A stretch of 6,086 nt of DNA from contig DXZL01000089.1 in assembly GCA_019419725.1 (NCBI GenBank), forward strand, positions 1 to 6,086. The letters are read 5' to 3'. The notes below the pieces were generated by a model. It saw only the letters and a list, made by a program, of their open reading frames with translations, searched no databases and had not been told where the DNA came from. Shown one piece after another: positions 5,266 through 6,086 of the stretch. How positions within the stretch are numbered: position 1 is the first letter of the stretch; every line of letters begins with the position of its first letter. The stretch comes from Veillonella sp. Its GTDB lineage: Bacteria; Bacillota; Negativicutes; Veillonellales; Veillonellaceae. The position numbers and the translations under genes are program-made.

Positions 5266-6086
5266 TTAAGGGAATTTAGGGAATTGTTTGAAGTTCGGTT
5301 TACGTTTTTCTTTAAACGCATCACGGCCTTCTTTTGCTTCATCGATTGTGTAGTACATCAATGTTGCGTCGCCTGCGAATTGTTGTAAGCCTGCAAGACC
5401 GTCAGTATCGGCGTTGAATGCACCTTTCAACATGCGCAATGCCATTGGGGACAATTCAAGAATTTCGTTACACCATTGAACTGTTTCTTCTTCCAATTTG
5501 TCGAATGGTACAACACAGTTAACCATGCCCATTTCATAGGCTTGAGCAGCTGTGTATTGACGGCAAAGGAACCAGACTTCGCGAGCGCGTTTATGACCGA
5601 TCATGCGAGCCAAGTAACCTGCACCATAACCAGCGTCAAAGGAACCTACGCGAGGGCCTGTTTGACCAAATTTAGCATTTTCAGAAGCAATTGTAAGGTC
5701 ACATACGATGTGCAACACATGACCGCCACCAATAGCATAGCCGTTAACCATAGCAATAACAGGTTTTGGGATAACGCGAATCAAACGTTGCAAATCAAGA
5801 ACGTTTAAACGAGGAACATTATCTTCGCCTACATAACCACCATGACCGCGTACGCTTTGGTCACCCCCGGAGCAGAATGCTTCTTTATCTTCACCTTGAC
5901 CGTGGTTTGCACCAGTCAATACAATTACGCCTACTTCGTTATCTTCACGAGCTACTGTGAAAGCATCGATTAACTCCATAACAGTTTTAGGACGGAACGC
6001 GTTACGTACCTGTGGGCGATTAATAGTAATCTTTGCAATGCCATTATATGTTTCGTAAATTACATCTTCATAATTACGATCCAATA
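5266..6086 (-). CDS. menB: 1,4-Dihydroxy-2-naphthoyl-CoA synthase, 5' end cut by the window edge
   Basis: Crotonase-superfamily enzyme that closes the second ring of the naphthoquinone by converting OSB-CoA to DHNA-CoA in the cytoplasm. At least 272 residues are visible and match MenB almost end to end. Residue numbers count from the TTG codon at 6084. Seen are NRPQVRNAFRPKT (22-34), the oxyanion-hole stretch CSGGDQ (71-76), a flexible Gly-rich loop (about 77-92), NGYAIGGGH (114-122), QTGPRVGSFDAGYG (141-154) and the C-terminal RDAFKEKRKP. S148 and D150 match the E. coli active-site Ser161 and Asp163, and Y245 matches Tyr258. Gly143 places it with the bicarbonate-dependent type of MenB. No ATG is visible at the 5' end: the TTG at 6084 is probably an internal leucine, with the true start a few codons outside. 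All 17 arginine codons are CGT or CGC, a sign of strong expression. Two stem-loops follow the TAA. Confidence 0.95.
   Translation of the reverse strand, partial: LDRNYEDVIYETYNGIAKITINRPQVRNAFRPKTVMELIDAFTVAREDNEVGVIVLTGANHGQGEDKEAFCSGGDQSVRGHGGYVGEDNVPRLNVLDLQRLIRVIPKPVIAMVNGYAIGGGHVLHIVCDLTIASENAKFGQTGPRVGSFDAGYGAGYLARMIGHKRAREVWFLCRQYTAAQAYEMGMVNCVVPFDKLEEETVQWCNEILELSPMALRMLKGAFNADTDGLAGLQQFAGDATLMYYTIDEAKEGRDAFKEKRKPNFKQFPKFP

Noticed and set aside
5476..5808. Plus-strand open frame of 110 codons antisense to menB
   Set aside because: It overlaps highly conserved MenB active-site sequence; the openness follows from menB codon choice.
6082..6084. TTG as the true start of menB
   Set aside because: No ribosome binding site can be seen because the window ends two bases upstream, and MenB proteins usually have a few more residues here. 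The gene is better treated as running off the edge.

Overview
The window looks like chromosomal DNA from a diderm Firmicute of the class Negativicutes, most likely Veillonella. Three things suggest this. The DNA is AT-rich. The men enzymes look Firmicutes-like (a MenC of the long NSAR/OSBS type). Next to them is a Sec-exported outer-membrane β-barrel of the intimin/invasin (inverse autotransporter) type, which needs an outer membrane. The genus is an inference from overall character, not from a marker gene.

Layout. Positions 3-1217 (minus strand) encode a complete inverse-autotransporter-type β-barrel protein that stops almost directly after the barrel and its linker, with no passenger. Positions 1218-1475 are an AT-rich divergent intergenic region with a candidate promoter for each flanking gene and several short dyads. 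Positions 1476-2093 (plus strand) encode a single-pass membrane-anchored protein of unknown function. A strong hairpin at 2121-2165 separates this gene from the convergent men genes and can act as a terminator in both directions.

Positions 2189-6086 (minus strand) hold a menaquinone biosynthesis cluster, transcribed in the order menB, menE, menC, menI. The enzymes cover consecutive late steps of the classical o-succinylbenzoate route: MenC makes o-succinylbenzoate (OSB), MenE activates it to OSB-CoA, MenB closes the ring to 1,4-dihydroxy-2-naphthoyl-CoA (DHNA-CoA), and MenI hydrolyses that thioester to DHNA. menE, menC and menI are tightly packed (a 7-bp gap, then an ATGA overlap) and have their own candidate promoter. 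menB is set apart by two stem-loops and has a clearly stricter arginine codon choice. menD, menF, menH and menA are not in the window. The 5' end of menB runs off the right edge.

Nothing here forms an obviously new system; the men genes are ordinary. The points most worth a second look are the passenger-less inverse autotransporter barrel, the uncharacterised anchored protein divergent from it, a Gly-to-Ala change in the MenE P-loop, and the separation of menB from menECI. All functional calls are from reading motifs; no database search was run.
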